Shown here in pieces: positions 49,521-58,589 of a stretch of DNA of 64,000 nt. The stretch comes from Sphingomonas sp. (GTDB lineage Bacteria > Pseudomonadota > Alphaproteobacteria > Sphingomonadales > Sphingomonadaceae), in assembly GCF_019746665.1 (NCBI RefSeq), contig NZ_JAIERS010000003.1:1-64000 (forward strand), written 5' to 3'. Numbering within the stretch: position 1 is the stretch's first letter; the number at the start of each line of letters is the position of its first letter. Below the pieces are notes generated by a model. That model made no database searches. It worked only from the letters and a program-made list of their open reading frames with translations, and was not told the DNA's origin. The position numbers were made by a program, and so were the translations under genes.

Positions 49521-50765
49521 ATGATGACCCCCACCCCGCTTCCCGTCGCCGAACTCAGCGTCAGGTTCTTTCTCGATCTCGCGCTCATCCTGCTCGCGGC
49601 GCGGCTCTGCGGCTACGCCGGGCGCCGCTGGCTCGGCCAGCCGCCGGTGGTGGGCGAGATGATCGCCGGGGTCTTGCTGGGGCCGTCGCTCCTCGGTCTC
49701 GCCGCCCCCGCGCTCACCGGCTTTTTGTTTCCGGTCGAAATCAAACGGCTGCTCTATGTCCTCGCCCAGCTTGGCGTGGGGCTTTACATGTTCATCGTCG
49801 GGCTCGGCTTCGACGCCCGCGAATTTCGGGCGCACCGCGGCAGCGCGCTCGCGGTATCGCTCTCGGGGATGGCGGCGCCGTTCGGCCTCGCCCTACTGCT
49901 CGCGCCCTGGCTGCTCAGCCTGCCCGGCCTGTTCGCGCCCAATTTCACGCTTGCCCAGGCGGTGCTCTTCACCGGTGCGTGCATCTCGATCACCGCCTTC
50001 CCTATGCTCGCCCGGATCATTCAGGAGCGCGGCCTCGCCGGATCGCCGCTCGGCGCGCTGGCGCTCGCGGCGGGAGCGATGGACGACGCGGCCGCCTGGG
50101 CGGTGCTCGCGATCGTGCTGGCGAGTTTCGGCGACGGGCCGCTCGTCGCGGTGAAGGCGATCGGTGGCGGGCTCGCCTTCGCTGTGCTGATGCTCGGCCC
50201 CGGCCGGCGGCTGGTCGGGGGTATCGCGAGGCTATCCACCGATGCGGGCCTTGCCACCGCGCTGATCCTGTTCCTCCTTGCCGCCTTCCTGATGGATTGG
50301 GTCGGGATGCATGCGGTGTTCGGGGGCTTTCTGCTTGGCACCGCGATGCCGCGCGGCGCCTTCGCCGGTCAGCTCCGCGCCCGGCTGTTGCCGCTTACCG
50401 TGGTGCTGCTGCTGCCGATCTTCTTCACCTATTCAGGGCTCAACACCCAGCTCGCGCTTGTCGCAGATCCCGCGCTCGCGCTGGTGACGCTGACGATCCT
50501 CGCCGCCTCGATCGCCGCGAAGTTCGGCGCCTGCTGGCTCGCCGCGCGGCTTACCGGCCAGGATCAGCCGACCGCGCTCGGCATCGGCGCGCTGATGAAC
50601 GCGCGCGGGCTGATGGAGCTGATCATCATCAATATCGGCCTGCAGCGCGGGCTGATCGGGCCGCCGCTGTTCGCAATGCTGGTGGTGATGGCGATCGTCA
50701 CCACGCTGATGGCGGCGCCGCTGTTCGAGCTGGTCCAGCGCCGCCCGGCGCCGGCGGTCAGCTAG
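49521..50765 (+). CDS. CPA2-family cation:proton antiporter
   Basis: 414-aa integral membrane protein with about 12 transmembrane helices. It belongs to the monovalent cation:proton antiporter-2 group (KefB/GerN/NapA-like). GQPPVVGEMIAGVLLGPSLLG is the family signature at about 40-60, and GAMDDAAAWAVLA carries the paired acidic residues of the ion site. No C-terminal TrkA-N domain. AGGAG precedes ATG 49521. Tail overlaps the convergent hydrolase gene by 8 bp. Confidence 0.88.
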   Translation: MMTPTPLPVAELSVRFFLDLALILLAARLCGYAGRRWLGQPPVVGEMIAGVLLGPSLLGLAAPALTGFLFPVEIKRLLYVLAQLGVGLYMFIVGLGFDAREFRAHRGSALAVSLSGMAAPFGLALLLAPWLLSLPGLFAPNFTLAQAVLFTGACISITAFPMLARIIQERGLAGSPLGALALAAGAMDDAAAWAVLAIVLASFGDGPLVAVKAIGGGLAFAVLMLGPGRRLVGGIARLSTDAGLATALILFLLAAFLMDWVGMHAVFGGFLLGTAMPRGAFAGQLRARLLPLTVVLLLPIFFTYSGLNTQLALVADPALALVTLTILAASIAAKFGACWLAARLTGQDQPTALGIGALMNARGLMELIIINIGLQRGLIGPPLFAMLVVMAIVTTLMAAPLFELVQRRPAPAVS

Positions 50766-51654
50766 CCGCCAGCCAATCGCGGATCGCGCGGTTCACCGCG
50801 TCGGGCGCTTCCCACGGCACGAAATGCCCCGCCTCCGGCACGCGCACGACGGTCAGGCGCGGGACCAGCGCGTCGAGCCCCTCCAGCTGGCAGGGCAGCA
50901 GCGCGGTGTCGCCCATCCCCCAGATCACCAGCGTCGGCGGGATGACCGGCGGGAAAGGCGCGTCGACAAAAGCGGGACGCGGCGGGTTCTCGTCCATCGC
51001 CGGCACCTGGATCGCGCTCGCGCGGTACCAGTTGAACATCGCCGTCAGCGCGCCCGGCTGCGACCATTGATCAACGTAGAACGGCCGCTCGGCCGCGAGC
51101 TTGTCGGCATCGGCGTGGCCGACAAAGGTCTTGTCGAAGAACGCCTCCACCCCGATCCCGGCGATCATCGTCTCGATCGCCGGATCACGGAAAGCGCGGA
51201 TATACTGGCTCGCGCGGCGCTGATCGAGCCCATCGAACATGCTGCGCTGGAAGACGAGCGGGTGCGGCGCGTTGAGGATGATCAGCCGCTCGACCGCCTG
51301 CGGATTCTGGAGCGCCGCCATCCAGGCGATCGCGCCGCCCCAATCATGGCCGATCAGGGTGAAGCGCTCCTTGCCGAAATGCCGGGCGAGCGCGAGCATG
51401 TCGCCGACGGGCTTGTCGGGGGTGTAATTCTCGACCCGCTCGGGCTTGTCAGACCGCGCGAAGCCGCGCTGATCGGGCGCGATGACGAAATGATCGCGCG
51501 CGAATTCGGGGATCTGGTGCCGCCAGGTGCGGTGCGATTCGGGAAAGCCGTGGAGGAAGATCATCGCCGGCGCGGCCGGATCGCCCGCGGTCGCGACATC
51601 GAGCGAGACGCCGGTGGGCAGCGCGATGCGGGTGAGCGGAAAAGCCTCGGTCAT
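50758..51654 (-). CDS. Epoxide hydrolase/dehalogenase-like alpha/beta hydrolase
   Basis: 298-aa alpha/beta hydrolase. HGFPES (35-40) is the oxyanion motif, and D104 in GHDWGG is an aspartate nucleophile, pointing to soluble epoxide hydrolase or haloacetate/haloalkane dehalogenase activity rather than esterase. Late EAGHFVPWE supplies the catalytic His. Substrate unknown. No signal peptide. The MFS transporter gene lies upstream on the same strand, 31 bp away, so they may be co-transcribed. Confidence 0.85.
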   Translation of the reverse strand: MTEAFPLTRIALPTGVSLDVATAGDPAAPAMIFLHGFPESHRTWRHQIPEFARDHFVIAPDQRGFARSDKPERVENYTPDKPVGDMLALARHFGKERFTLIGHDWGGAIAWMAALQNPQAVERLIILNAPHPLVFQRSMFDGLDQRRASQYIRAFRDPAIETMIAGIGVEAFFDKTFVGHADADKLAAERPFYVDQWSQPGALTAMFNWYRASAIQVPAMDENPPRPAFVDAPFPPVIPPTLVIWGMGDTALLPCQLEGLDALVPRLTVVRVPEAGHFVPWEAPDAVNRAIRDWLAAS

Positions 51655-51685
51655 GCAGCCAATCTCCTGAGCGCGGAGGCCGAGG

Positions 51686-52939
51686 CTAGCGGGTGGCGTC
51701 GGCGCGGGGAACCCCCGGCCAATCGAGCGGTTCGATCCGCCCTATCATGACGCTCCAGCAAAAGGCGCCACAGAGCGAGATCGTGGCCGCGACCAGGAAC
51801 GCGGCGGTGAAATTGCCCGCGCGATCGACCAGCCACCCCGCGAGCAACGGCGCGACGATGCCGGCGGCGTTCCCCACCGCGTTCTGGAAGCCGATCCATT
51901 TGCCGGCGGCGGCGGGGCCGGCGAGCGTCTGGCCGGTCGCGTAGATGTTGCTCCCGGTCATCCCGCCGAACAGCTTGGCGACGAACAGGGCGATCAGCGC
52001 GACCCGCGCGTCGCCCAACGCGGCGCCCACCAGCGCGGCGGCACTGATCAGCGTTCCCCCGGTCATCATCGTCTTGCGCGCCAGATTGGCGCTGGCGCCG
52101 GCGGCGATCCAGCGATCGGGCAGATAGCCGAACAGCAGCGCGCTCCCCGCCTCGACCAGATAGAGCAGCCCGCCCATCGCGGCCATCCCGGCGATCGAAT
52201 AGCCGTGCACCTTCACCAGATACACCGGCAGCCAGGCGAGCATGAAGTAGAAGCTGTAATTGACGCAGAAATGCCCGAGCGCCGCCGCGATCGCCGGCCG
52301 CCGCCGGGCGATGGCGAGCAGCGAGGGCGCCGGCGCCGACGCCGCGTGCGGGCGCGCGGTATCGCGCCTCAGCCGCAGCCAGGGCAGCAACCACAGCAGC
52401 GAGAGCGTGCCGAACAGCACGAAGCTTGGCCGCCAGCCATAATGCGCCATCACCAGCCCGCCGACATAGGTGCCGAAGGCGGGGCCGATCGACAGACCCA
52501 GCGCGGTCACCGAATTGGCCTGGCCATAGCGTTCGGGCGGCACATGATCGGTGATGAGCTTCGAGGCGCACGGGAACATCGCCGCCTCGCCCAGCCCCAG
52601 CAGCAGCCGCAGCACCAGCAGCGCCAAAAAGCCGCCGGCATAGCCCGTCGCGACCGTCGCCACCGCCCATAGCGCGATCCCGGCGGCGAGCACGCGGTAG
52701 GCGCAGAAACGCTGCGCCGCCCAGCCTGCCAGCAGCTGCGACGGTGCGTAAACCCAGAAGAACGCCGAGATCAGCAGCCCGAAAGCGGTGTTGCTCAGCC
52801 CGAGTTCGGTCTTGAGCAGCGGTCCGGCGGTCGCGAGATTGCCGCGATCGACATAATTGATGAACACCGCCGCGCCGAGCAGCAGCACGAGCCACCGCGC
52901 ATGGTTGCTCACCCGCCGTGCCTGCACGATGCCCGCCAT
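51686..52939 (-). CDS. MFS transporter (anion:cation symporter type)
   Basis: 417-aa, 12-helix major facilitator superfamily protein. VFINYVDRGNLATAGPLLKTELGLS and the GxxxD-type RLLLGLGEAAMFPCASKLI match the ACS family of organic-anion (for example galactonate or glucarate) symporters. The adjacent hydrolase may process the imported compound. GGGGGAGGG precedes the ATG. Inner membrane. Confidence 0.88.
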   Translation of the reverse strand: MAGIVQARRVSNHARWLVLLLGAAVFINYVDRGNLATAGPLLKTELGLSNTAFGLLISAFFWVYAPSQLLAGWAAQRFCAYRVLAAGIALWAVATVATGYAGGFLALLVLRLLLGLGEAAMFPCASKLITDHVPPERYGQANSVTALGLSIGPAFGTYVGGLVMAHYGWRPSFVLFGTLSLLWLLPWLRLRRDTARPHAASAPAPSLLAIARRRPAIAAALGHFCVNYSFYFMLAWLPVYLVKVHGYSIAGMAAMGGLLYLVEAGSALLFGYLPDRWIAAGASANLARKTMMTGGTLISAAALVGAALGDARVALIALFVAKLFGGMTGSNIYATGQTLAGPAAAGKWIGFQNAVGNAAGIVAPLLAGWLVDRAGNFTAAFLVAATISLCGAFCWSVMIGRIEPLDWPGVPRADATR

Positions 52940-52962
52940 GCGCCCTCCCCCAAGGAACCGTC

Positions 52963-52990
52963 AGGCTAGGGCAGGCGATCACACCGTCAA
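52963..52990 (-). promoter_or_regulatory. Candidate promoter of the MFS gene
   Basis: On the minus strand, TTGACG (52990-52985), a 16-bp spacer and TAGCCT (52968-52963) lie just upstream of the MFS start at 52939. The -35 is good, the -10 weak. Confidence 0.35.
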
Positions 52991-53011
52991 GTCATTACTC
53001 CCACATAACGA

Positions 53012-53908
53012 TCAGGGATGGCTGACGGTGCGCGGCACCTCGGGGATGGGGATATATTCCTTGTCGTCGCCCGGCACCTTGGCCCAGTCACCGGCCTTCC
53101 ATGCCGCCTTCGCCGTCTCGATCCGATCGCGGCTGGAGCTGACGAAGTTCCACCAGACATAGCGCGGGGTGCGGAACGCCTCGCCGCCGCACAGCATCAC
53201 CCGCCCGCCCGCGTCCGAGCGCAGCGTGCCCGTCACGCCGGGCTTCAGGATGTAAAGCGTCTGCGGCACCAGCGGCTGATCGTCGAGCCGGGCCTCGCCA
53301 TAAGCGACATAGAGGGCGCGCTCATCGGCCTCGGCGTCGATCGGCACCGCGCCGCCGGGCGCCAGGTCGATATCGGCATAGATCGTCTCGGCATAAATGC
53401 TCGTCGGCGCGGTCGCCCCCCAGAGCGTGCCCATGATGATCCGCGCGCGCGCGCCGCTCGCCTCCACCACCGGCAGGCGGTCGCGGGTCACCTGCTCGAA
53501 GGCGGGATCGCGCTCCTCATCGGCCTCGGGCAGGGCGAGCCAGGTCTGGATGCCCGAGAGTTCGGGGCCGACCGCGCGCTCGCTCGCGGGCGAACGCTCG
53601 CTATGGGAGATGCCGTGCCCCGCCGTCATCAGGTTCACCGCGCCGGGCTCGATCACGACATGGCTGCCGATCGAATCGCGATGCTCGATCGCGCCGGCGA
53701 ACAGATAAGTGACCGTCGCGAGGTTGATGTGCGGGTGCGGGCGCACGTCGATCCCCCCGCCCTGGGGGAAGTGCGCAGGCCCCATCTGATCGAAGAAGAT
53801 GAACGGCCCCACCATCGTGCGGGGCCGCGACGGCAAGGTGCGATGGACCTTGAAACCGCCCAGATCATGGCTGGTCGGCTCGATCAGATGCAGGAAGGGA
53901 TCGGTCAT
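53012..53908 (-). CDS. Pirin family protein
   Basis: 298-aa bicupin of the pirin family, often quercetin-2,3-dioxygenase-like. The N-terminal cupin has the metal ligands in RPHPHINLATVTYLFAGAIEHRDS (His/His/His and Glu). GHGISHSERS is also typical. Metal-dependent; in vivo role unclear. Overlaps the NUDIX gene stop by 4 bp and is the last gene of the bolA-nudix-pirin run. Confidence 0.9.
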   Translation of the reverse strand: MTDPFLHLIEPTSHDLGGFKVHRTLPSRPRTMVGPFIFFDQMGPAHFPQGGGIDVRPHPHINLATVTYLFAGAIEHRDSIGSHVVIEPGAVNLMTAGHGISHSERSPASERAVGPELSGIQTWLALPEADEERDPAFEQVTRDRLPVVEASGARARIIMGTLWGATAPTSIYAETIYADIDLAPGGAVPIDAEADERALYVAYGEARLDDQPLVPQTLYILKPGVTGTLRSDAGGRVMLCGGEAFRTPRYVWWNFVSSSRDRIETAKAAWKAGDWAKVPGDDKEYIPIPEVPRTVSHP

Positions 53909-54345
53909 GCGCGGGCCTCCGTTTGTGCCAGGATCTCGGCCAGATCCTCGGGGAAATAGGGCTCGTCATGCGCGGCGAGTTCGGCGAGCGTGAACCAGCG
54001 CCAGCGCGTCATCACGCGCTGTTCGAGCGCGGTGTGGCGGGCGGTGTCGATCACGGTGTCGCCCACGCGTACCAGGAAATAGCGCTCGTCCGCGTCCACC
54101 GGCACGCCTTCGATCGTGGTGAAGCTCACCTGCCGCCGCGCGATCTCCGGCCCCGGATCGGTGTCGATCCCGGTTTCCTCCAGCAATTCGCGCCGCGCCG
54201 CCGCCGCATAGCTCTCGCCGGGATCGAGCGCGCCGCCGGGAGTGCACCAGAAGGGCGGGCGATCATCGGGCGTGAAGCGGAACAGCAGCACCCGCCCCGC
54301 GCCATCCACCAGCAGGATGCGCGCGGCGGGGCGCTTGGCGCGCAT
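53905..54345 (-). CDS. NUDIX hydrolase
   Basis: 146-aa NUDIX protein. The full Nudix box GGALDPGESYAAAARRELLEETGI (about 39-62) has the required Gly, Glu and Arg-Glu-x-x-Glu-Glu residues. The PPFWCTPGG lead-in and acidic context suggest a nucleoside-diphosphate derivative as substrate; which one is unknown. Starts at ATG 54345 overlapping the bolA stop (TGATG); GTG 54348 is an alternative. Confidence 0.9.
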   Translation of the reverse strand: MRAKRPAARILLVDGAGRVLLFRFTPDDRPPFWCTPGGALDPGESYAAAARRELLEETGIDTDPGPEIARRQVSFTTIEGVPVDADERYFLVRVGDTVIDTARHTALEQRVMTRWRWFTLAELAAHDEPYFPEDLAEILAQTEARA

Positions 54346-54632
54346 CACGCCTCGCCCGGCGCGAGCGCCCGGATCGCGAGCGCGTGGACCCGCTCCCCCG
54401 CCAGCCCGCGCAGCGCCTCGTTCACCAGCCGCTGCCGCGCCAGCCGGCCGAGCCCGACAAAGGCCGCGCTTTCGACCAGCACCGAAAAATGCGACTCCCC
54501 CGTGCCGTCGTCGCCCGCATGGCCGCGGTGCTTGGCGCTGTCGTTCACCACCTCCAGCCGGGACGGGGCGAGCGCGGCCGAGAGACGATCGGTGATTTCC
54601 TGGGCGATGGGGCCGGTGGCGATTGCGGTCAT
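54345..54632 (-). CDS. bolA: BolA family protein
   Basis: 95-aa BolA-fold protein. RLSAALAPSRLEVVNDSAKHRGHAG and the HFSVLVESAAFVGLGRLARQRLVNEAL block with HALAI at the end are canonical. BolA proteins bind monothiol glutaredoxins and [2Fe-2S] clusters and affect cell shape and biofilm. First of a three-gene minus-strand unit and divergent from the J-domain gene, an arrangement common in alphaproteobacteria. Confidence 0.93.
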   Translation of the reverse strand: MTAIATGPIAQEITDRLSAALAPSRLEVVNDSAKHRGHAGDDGTGESHFSVLVESAAFVGLGRLARQRLVNEALRGLAGERVHALAIRALAPGEA

Positions 54633-54671
54633 CGGCCCTATATACACGGCTTTGCGACCTCGGGGAGCGCG

Positions 54672-55277
54672 GTGGCGCGGACAAATGACAGAAAGGATCG
54701 GGCCACGCGCTTTCATGGCCGGATTGAAGGAACGGGGCAGAATTGCATGGCGCCGGGCTGCGACCAGCCGGGCGAATTCCGCGCGCCCCCCGAAGCCGGC
54801 ACCCCGCCCGAGGGGCCGCCGCGCTATCGCTGGTTCTGCCTGGAGCATGTCCGCGAATTCAACGCGCGCTATAACTTCTTCGCCGGGATGAGCCCCGACG
54901 AGATCAGCGCCGCGCAGCGCCCCTATGCCGGGTGGGAGCGCGAGACGCGCGCCTTCGCCCATGTCGGTGCTGACCGGCCGCCGAGCTGGGGCGATTTCAG
55001 CGATCCGCTCGACGCGATCGCCGGGCGCTTTCGGGAACGCCGCGCGGCGAGCGCCGGGCGGCAGGACGGCAAGCCGCTGTCGGAGGCGGACCGCCGCGCG
55101 CTCCACGTGCTCGGGCTCGGCATCGACGCCGATCGCCGCGCGCTTCGCCAGCGCTATGCCGAGCTTGCCCGGCGCTATCATCCCGATCGCAACGGCGGCG
55201 ACCGCAGCCACGAAGCGCGGCTGCAGGCGGTGATCGCCGCCTATCAGCAGCTCAAATCCGCGCCGGCCTTCGCCTGA
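54672..55277 (+). CDS. J-domain (DnaJ-like) protein
   Basis: 201-aa protein of the alphaproteobacterial J-protein group. The N-terminus has a small cysteine site (CMAPGCDQPGEFRAPPE, then WFCLEHV). The C-terminal J domain (about 140-200) has the HPD motif in ARRYHPDRNGGDR. It stimulates a DnaK-type chaperone. GTG 54672, preceded by GGGGAG, is chosen because homologues keep the FHGR segment just after their start. Usually linked to bolA and cobS; here cobS is 4.8 kb away. Confidence 0.85.
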   Translation: MARTNDRKDRATRFHGRIEGTGQNCMAPGCDQPGEFRAPPEAGTPPEGPPRYRWFCLEHVREFNARYNFFAGMSPDEISAAQRPYAGWERETRAFAHVGADRPPSWGDFSDPLDAIAGRFRERRAASAGRQDGKPLSEADRRALHVLGLGIDADRRALRQRYAELARRYHPDRNGGDRSHEARLQAVIAAYQQLKSAPAFA

Positions 55278-55765
55278 TGCCGATCCCCGTGATCGCCCAG
55301 GCACCCGCCGCGCCCGCGCTGCCGCCGCATCTGAAGGCGCTCGCCGCGCGCGGCTATCGCCGCATCCCGCTCACCCTGCTCAGCACCGGGCATCTGGAAG
55401 TGATGGGCGCGGTGGGCGGCAAGCCGGTGCGGGTGCTGCTCGATACCGGCGCCGCCAGCACCGTCGCCGATCGCGAATGGGCGACGAGCGCGGGCTTCAC
55501 GCTGCGCCCGCTCGGCATCAAGGGTGCGGGCGCGGGCAGCGTGGCGCTGGATCTCGCGCTGGTGGAAGGCGCGGAACTGTCGATCGGCGGCATCCGCCTG
55601 TTCCGCATTCCCGTCCTCGCGATCGACCTGCGCGAAGTGCGCGCGGCGCTCAGGCAGCAAGGGGTGGAGCCGCCCGATCTGGTGCTGGGCGGCGATGTGC
55701 TGAAGGCGTGGAGCGCGGTGATCGACTATCCCACCGCCACGCTCTGGCTGGCGCCACAGCGGTAG
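55277..55765 (+). CDS. Retropepsin-like aspartic protease (copy 1)
   Basis: 162-aa single-domain aspartic protease. VLLDTGAAST (about 55-64) is the catalytic D-T-G motif, and the C-terminal DLVLGGDVLKAWSAVIDYPTATLWLAP matches clan AA retropepsin-like proteins, which work as homodimers. No lipobox; a weak N-terminal hydrophobic start. ATG overlaps the J-domain stop by one base. A paralogue lies at 59524. Confidence 0.8.
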   Translation: MPIPVIAQAPAAPALPPHLKALAARGYRRIPLTLLSTGHLEVMGAVGGKPVRVLLDTGAASTVADREWATSAGFTLRPLGIKGAGAGSVALDLALVEGAELSIGGIRLFRIPVLAIDLREVRAALRQQGVEPPDLVLGGDVLKAWSAVIDYPTATLWLAPQR

Positions 55766-55799
55766 CGGGCCGGCCGCATCGACCAGCCCGCGCCGCGCA

Positions 55800-56171
55800 T
55801 CACGCCGGGTTGGGGGCGTACACCCGCAGCCGGTGCCCATCGGGATCGAGCGCGACGAAGGTGGTGCCGAAGCTCATCGCCGTCGGCGGCTGGGCGATAC
55901 CGACCCCACGCGCGCTCCAATCGGCATGAAGCCCCTCGACCGTCGCCGCGTCCGGCACCGCGACCGCGATCTCGTGCGCCCCCGGGGCGCTGGCGCTCGC
56001 CGGCGCGACATGATCGCGCGCCCATAGCCCCCGCATCACGCCGTCGCGCAGCGGCAGGATCGAGATGTCGTCCTTCTGATCGACCACCGGCAGCCCGAGC
56101 AGCGCGGCGTAATGCGCCGCGCTCGCGCGGTGATCTTGCACATAGAGCAGGATGAAATTGAACTCGGCCAT
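55800..56171 (-). CDS. VOC family protein (glyoxalase-like)
   Basis: 123-aa single-module vicinal-oxygen-chelate protein. FNFILLYVQDHRASAAHYAALLG at the start and GTTFVALDPDGHRLRVY near the end are typical of glyoxalase/bleomycin-resistance proteins. Substrate unknown. It lies at the border of a VOC-rich block, separated from the regulator gene by 86 bp. Confidence 0.85.
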   Translation of the reverse strand: MAEFNFILLYVQDHRASAAHYAALLGLPVVDQKDDISILPLRDGVMRGLWARDHVAPASASAPGAHEIAVAVPDAATVEGLHADWSARGVGIAQPPTAMSFGTTFVALDPDGHRLRVYAPNPA

Positions 56172-56257
56172 GGCGTTTCTCCCTCGCCCGGCGGCCCGCT
56201 GATCGAGCGCCGGCGAAAGGCGGGATACGCAATCATACTGTCAGTTTTTGTCAGCAG

Positions 56258-56947
56258 TCATTGCTCGGCCACGCCCTGCAGCTCGCGCCACTGTTTGAAC
56301 AGCGCGGCCCGGCGGCGCGGGAAACGATCGGCCAGCGGCTCGAGCGCGGCGATGCGATCGCAGCGGAAGTGGCGATAGCCGTCGCGCAACTCGCACCAGG
56401 CGACGACCACGCGCACCCGATCGAAAAAGGCGAGCGCGACCGGCCAGATGGTGCGCTCGGTCGCCTTGCCCAGTTCGTCGGCATAGCCGATCCGCAGCTT
56501 GCGCTCGGCGCGGATCGCGGCACGGATCGCGGGCAGTTCGGCGTCGCCCGCCGCGATCGGCGCGCCGGGGCCGATCAGCAGCCCGGATGCCTCGATCCCC
56601 TGCTTCAAATCCTCGGGCAGCACCGCGCCCACCTTCGCCAGCACGTTGCGCGCCGCCTGGCCGAGCGCGCCATCGGCCCGCTCCGACACCCAGCGCGATC
56701 CCAGCACCAACGCCTCGATCTCTTCCTCCGAGAACATCAAGGGTGGCAGCAGGAAGCCGGGCCGCAGCACGAAGCCGATGCCAGCCTCGCCGTCGATCGG
56801 CGCGCCTTGCGCCTTCAGGCTTTCGATGTCGCGGTAGAGCGTACGGAGCGAAACGCCGAGTTCAAGCGCGAGCACTGCCCCCGCCACCGGCCGCCGATGG
56901 CGCCGCAGCAACTGGATCAGATCGAGCAGGCGTTGCGCGCGCGACAC
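56258..56947 (-). CDS. YafY-like HTH/WYL transcriptional regulator
   Basis: 229-aa regulator with an N-terminal HTH_11 domain (SRAQRLLDLIQLLRRHRRPVAGAVLALELGVSLRTLYRDIESLKAQG, about 2-49) and a C-terminal WYL ligand-sensing domain (from about 130; RKLRIGYADELGKATERTIWPVAL). Starts GTG at 56947. It ends the minus-strand VOC/DUF1428 operon and probably regulates it; such YafY proteins often lie next to VOC genes. Confidence 0.87.
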   Translation of the reverse strand: MSRAQRLLDLIQLLRRHRRPVAGAVLALELGVSLRTLYRDIESLKAQGAPIDGEAGIGFVLRPGFLLPPLMFSEEEIEALVLGSRWVSERADGALGQAARNVLAKVGAVLPEDLKQGIEASGLLIGPGAPIAAGDAELPAIRAAIRAERKLRIGYADELGKATERTIWPVALAFFDRVRVVVAWCELRDGYRHFRCDRIAALEPLADRFPRRRAALFKQWRELQGVAEQ

Positions 56948-56958
56948 GGCGGTGCCCG

Positions 56959-57442
56959 CTACCCCGCCGCCGCCGCGTCCAGCGTCGCGATGTCGATCTT
57001 CACCATGTCCATCATCGCCGCCATCACCCGCGCGGCGACGCCGGGGTCGGGATCGGCGAGCAGCTCGGTCAGGCGGCGCGGGGTGATCTGCCAGCTGAGG
57101 CCGAACTTGTCCTTCAGCCAACCGCAGGCGACCGGCGTGCCACCGTCCGCGGTAAGCGCCTCCCACAGCCGGTCGGTCTCGGCCTGATCCTCGGTGCCCA
57201 CCTGCAGCGACACCGCGTCGGTGAAACTTGTGTACGGCCCGCCGTTCAGCGCCAGGAAGGAAGGCCTGGCCGAACAGCGTGAATTCCACCGTCAGCACAT
57301 CCCCCGCGCGGCCCGCCGGGTAATCGATCGGCGCGTGGGCGATGCGACCGAGCTGGAACGCATCGCCAAACACCTGCCCGTAGCAGCGCGCCGCCTCTTC
57401 CGCGCGCTTATCGAACCACAGGCAGGTGGTGAGCCCGCTCAT
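56959..57442 (-). pseudogene. PhnB-like VOC gene broken by a 4-bp duplication
   Basis: Two adjacent frames together give one PhnB/3-demethylubiquinone methyltransferase-like VOC protein of about 159 aa. The first half runs from ATG 57442 (MSGLTTCLWFDKRAEEAARC to VEFTLFGQAFL); the second half is SLQVGTEDQAETDRLWEAL to the stop at 56959. The frames meet at a GGAAGGAA tandem in 57255-57262; removing one GGAA restores a continuous reading. Start overlaps the upstream VOC stop. A sequencing error is possible but a tandem duplication is more likely. Confidence 0.8.
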
Positions 57443-58212
57443 CCGCCCTGCACCGCGCCGAACACCGCGCCTTGCGGATCGCGCGCGACGATCACCTGGC
57501 CACCCTCGGGCGTGGGCGCCGGCCCCATGATCACCTGCCCGCCGCCCGCGCGCACCGCCTCGGCGGCGGCGGCGATGTCGGCGACCTGGGTGTAGAAGCA
57601 CCAGGCGGTCGGCACCGCGTCTTGCTGCATCACCCCGCCCAGCCGCGTCGCGCCATGATGGATGAACACATAATCGCCCATCGGCCCCATGCTCAGCCGC
57701 TCGTCGAAGCTCCAGCCGAGCAGGCCGCTATAGAATTGGATCGCTCCCGCCTGGTCGCTGGTCGACAGCTCGTTCCAGGCGACATGCCCCGCCTCGCCCG
57801 GCGCGAAGACGGGGCTGGGCGGCGCGCCTTCATTGGGGGCGGGGCGCATCAGGTAGAAGGGCGCGCCCTGCGGATCGGCGGCGAAGGCGAAGCGACCGAT
57901 CCCCGGCATGTCATGCGCGGGCATCAGCGTCCGCCCGCCCGCCGCTTCCAGCGCCGTCAGCGCCGCATCGACATCATCGACGCAAACATAGCCCACCCAC
58001 CCCGCGCGCGCGCCGCCGGCGATCATCTCGGGCGTCAAGGTCAGCACCCCGCCGACATTGCCGAGCGTCGCGGTGATCATCCGATAGTCGATCGCCCCCG
58101 AAGGTTCGGCCTCGATCGTCCAGTCGAACACCCGCTCGTAGAACGCCTTGGCGGCGTGCGGATCGGGCGCCATCAGCTCGTACCAGATGAAGCTGCCGGC
58201 GGAATCGGTCAT
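57439..58212 (-). CDS. Two-domain VOC family protein
   Basis: 257-aa protein of two tandem glyoxalase-like modules (about 8-120 and 138-255), each opening with a FIWYELMAPDP- or VAWNELSTSD-type strand and ending in DPQGAPFYL or DPQGAVFG. Similar to the 27-kDa VOC antigen/hydroxylase-like group. Function unknown. In the operon it lies 1 bp after the DUF1428 gene and overlaps the broken PhnB-like gene by 4 bp. Confidence 0.85.
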   Translation of the reverse strand: MTDSAGSFIWYELMAPDPHAAKAFYERVFDWTIEAEPSGAIDYRMITATLGNVGGVLTLTPEMIAGGARAGWVGYVCVDDVDAALTALEAAGGRTLMPAHDMPGIGRFAFAADPQGAPFYLMRPAPNEGAPPSPVFAPGEAGHVAWNELSTSDQAGAIQFYSGLLGWSFDERLSMGPMGDYVFIHHGATRLGGVMQQDAVPTAWCFYTQVADIAAAAEAVRAGGGQVIMGPAPTPEGGQVIVARDPQGAVFGAVQGG

Positions 58213-58213
58213 C

Positions 58214-58567
58214 TCAGGCCTCCAGCGTCACGACGGGGGTGAAGCCGCCGAAGATCATCCGCTTGCCGTCGAACGGCATTGGAATCCCCATCAGCTCGGT
58301 GTTTTCGCTGAACTTGGCATAGGCCGCGTCGCGCGTCGCCTTGTCGGGCCATTCGATCCACGAAAAGGCCACCGCCTCGCCCGGCTGGGCATCGACCGCG
58401 CGGAACAGGTCGGTCTGCTTGCCGGTCGGCACATCTTCCTGCCAGCATTCGACCACGCGCAGCGCGCCAAGCTCCAGGAAATAGGCATCGACCTTCTCGG
58501 CATGCTCGATAAAGGCCGCGCGCTGATCTTGCGCGACCGGGATCACGAAACCGTCGATATAGCTCAT
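58214..58567 (-). CDS. DUF1428 family protein
   Basis: 117-aa DUF1428 (YbaA-like) dimeric alpha-beta barrel protein. YIDGFVIPVAQDQRAAFIEHAEKV and the conserved WIEWPDKATRDAAYAKF, then MPFDGKRMIFGGF, are hallmark segments. Biochemical role unknown; commonly linked to VOC genes and YafY regulators, as here. Confidence 0.9.
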   Translation of the reverse strand: MSYIDGFVIPVAQDQRAAFIEHAEKVDAYFLELGALRVVECWQEDVPTGKQTDLFRAVDAQPGEAVAFSWIEWPDKATRDAAYAKFSENTELMGIPMPFDGKRMIFGGFTPVVTLEA

Positions 58568-58589
58568 GGCGCTGCTCCTCGCGCGTGGT

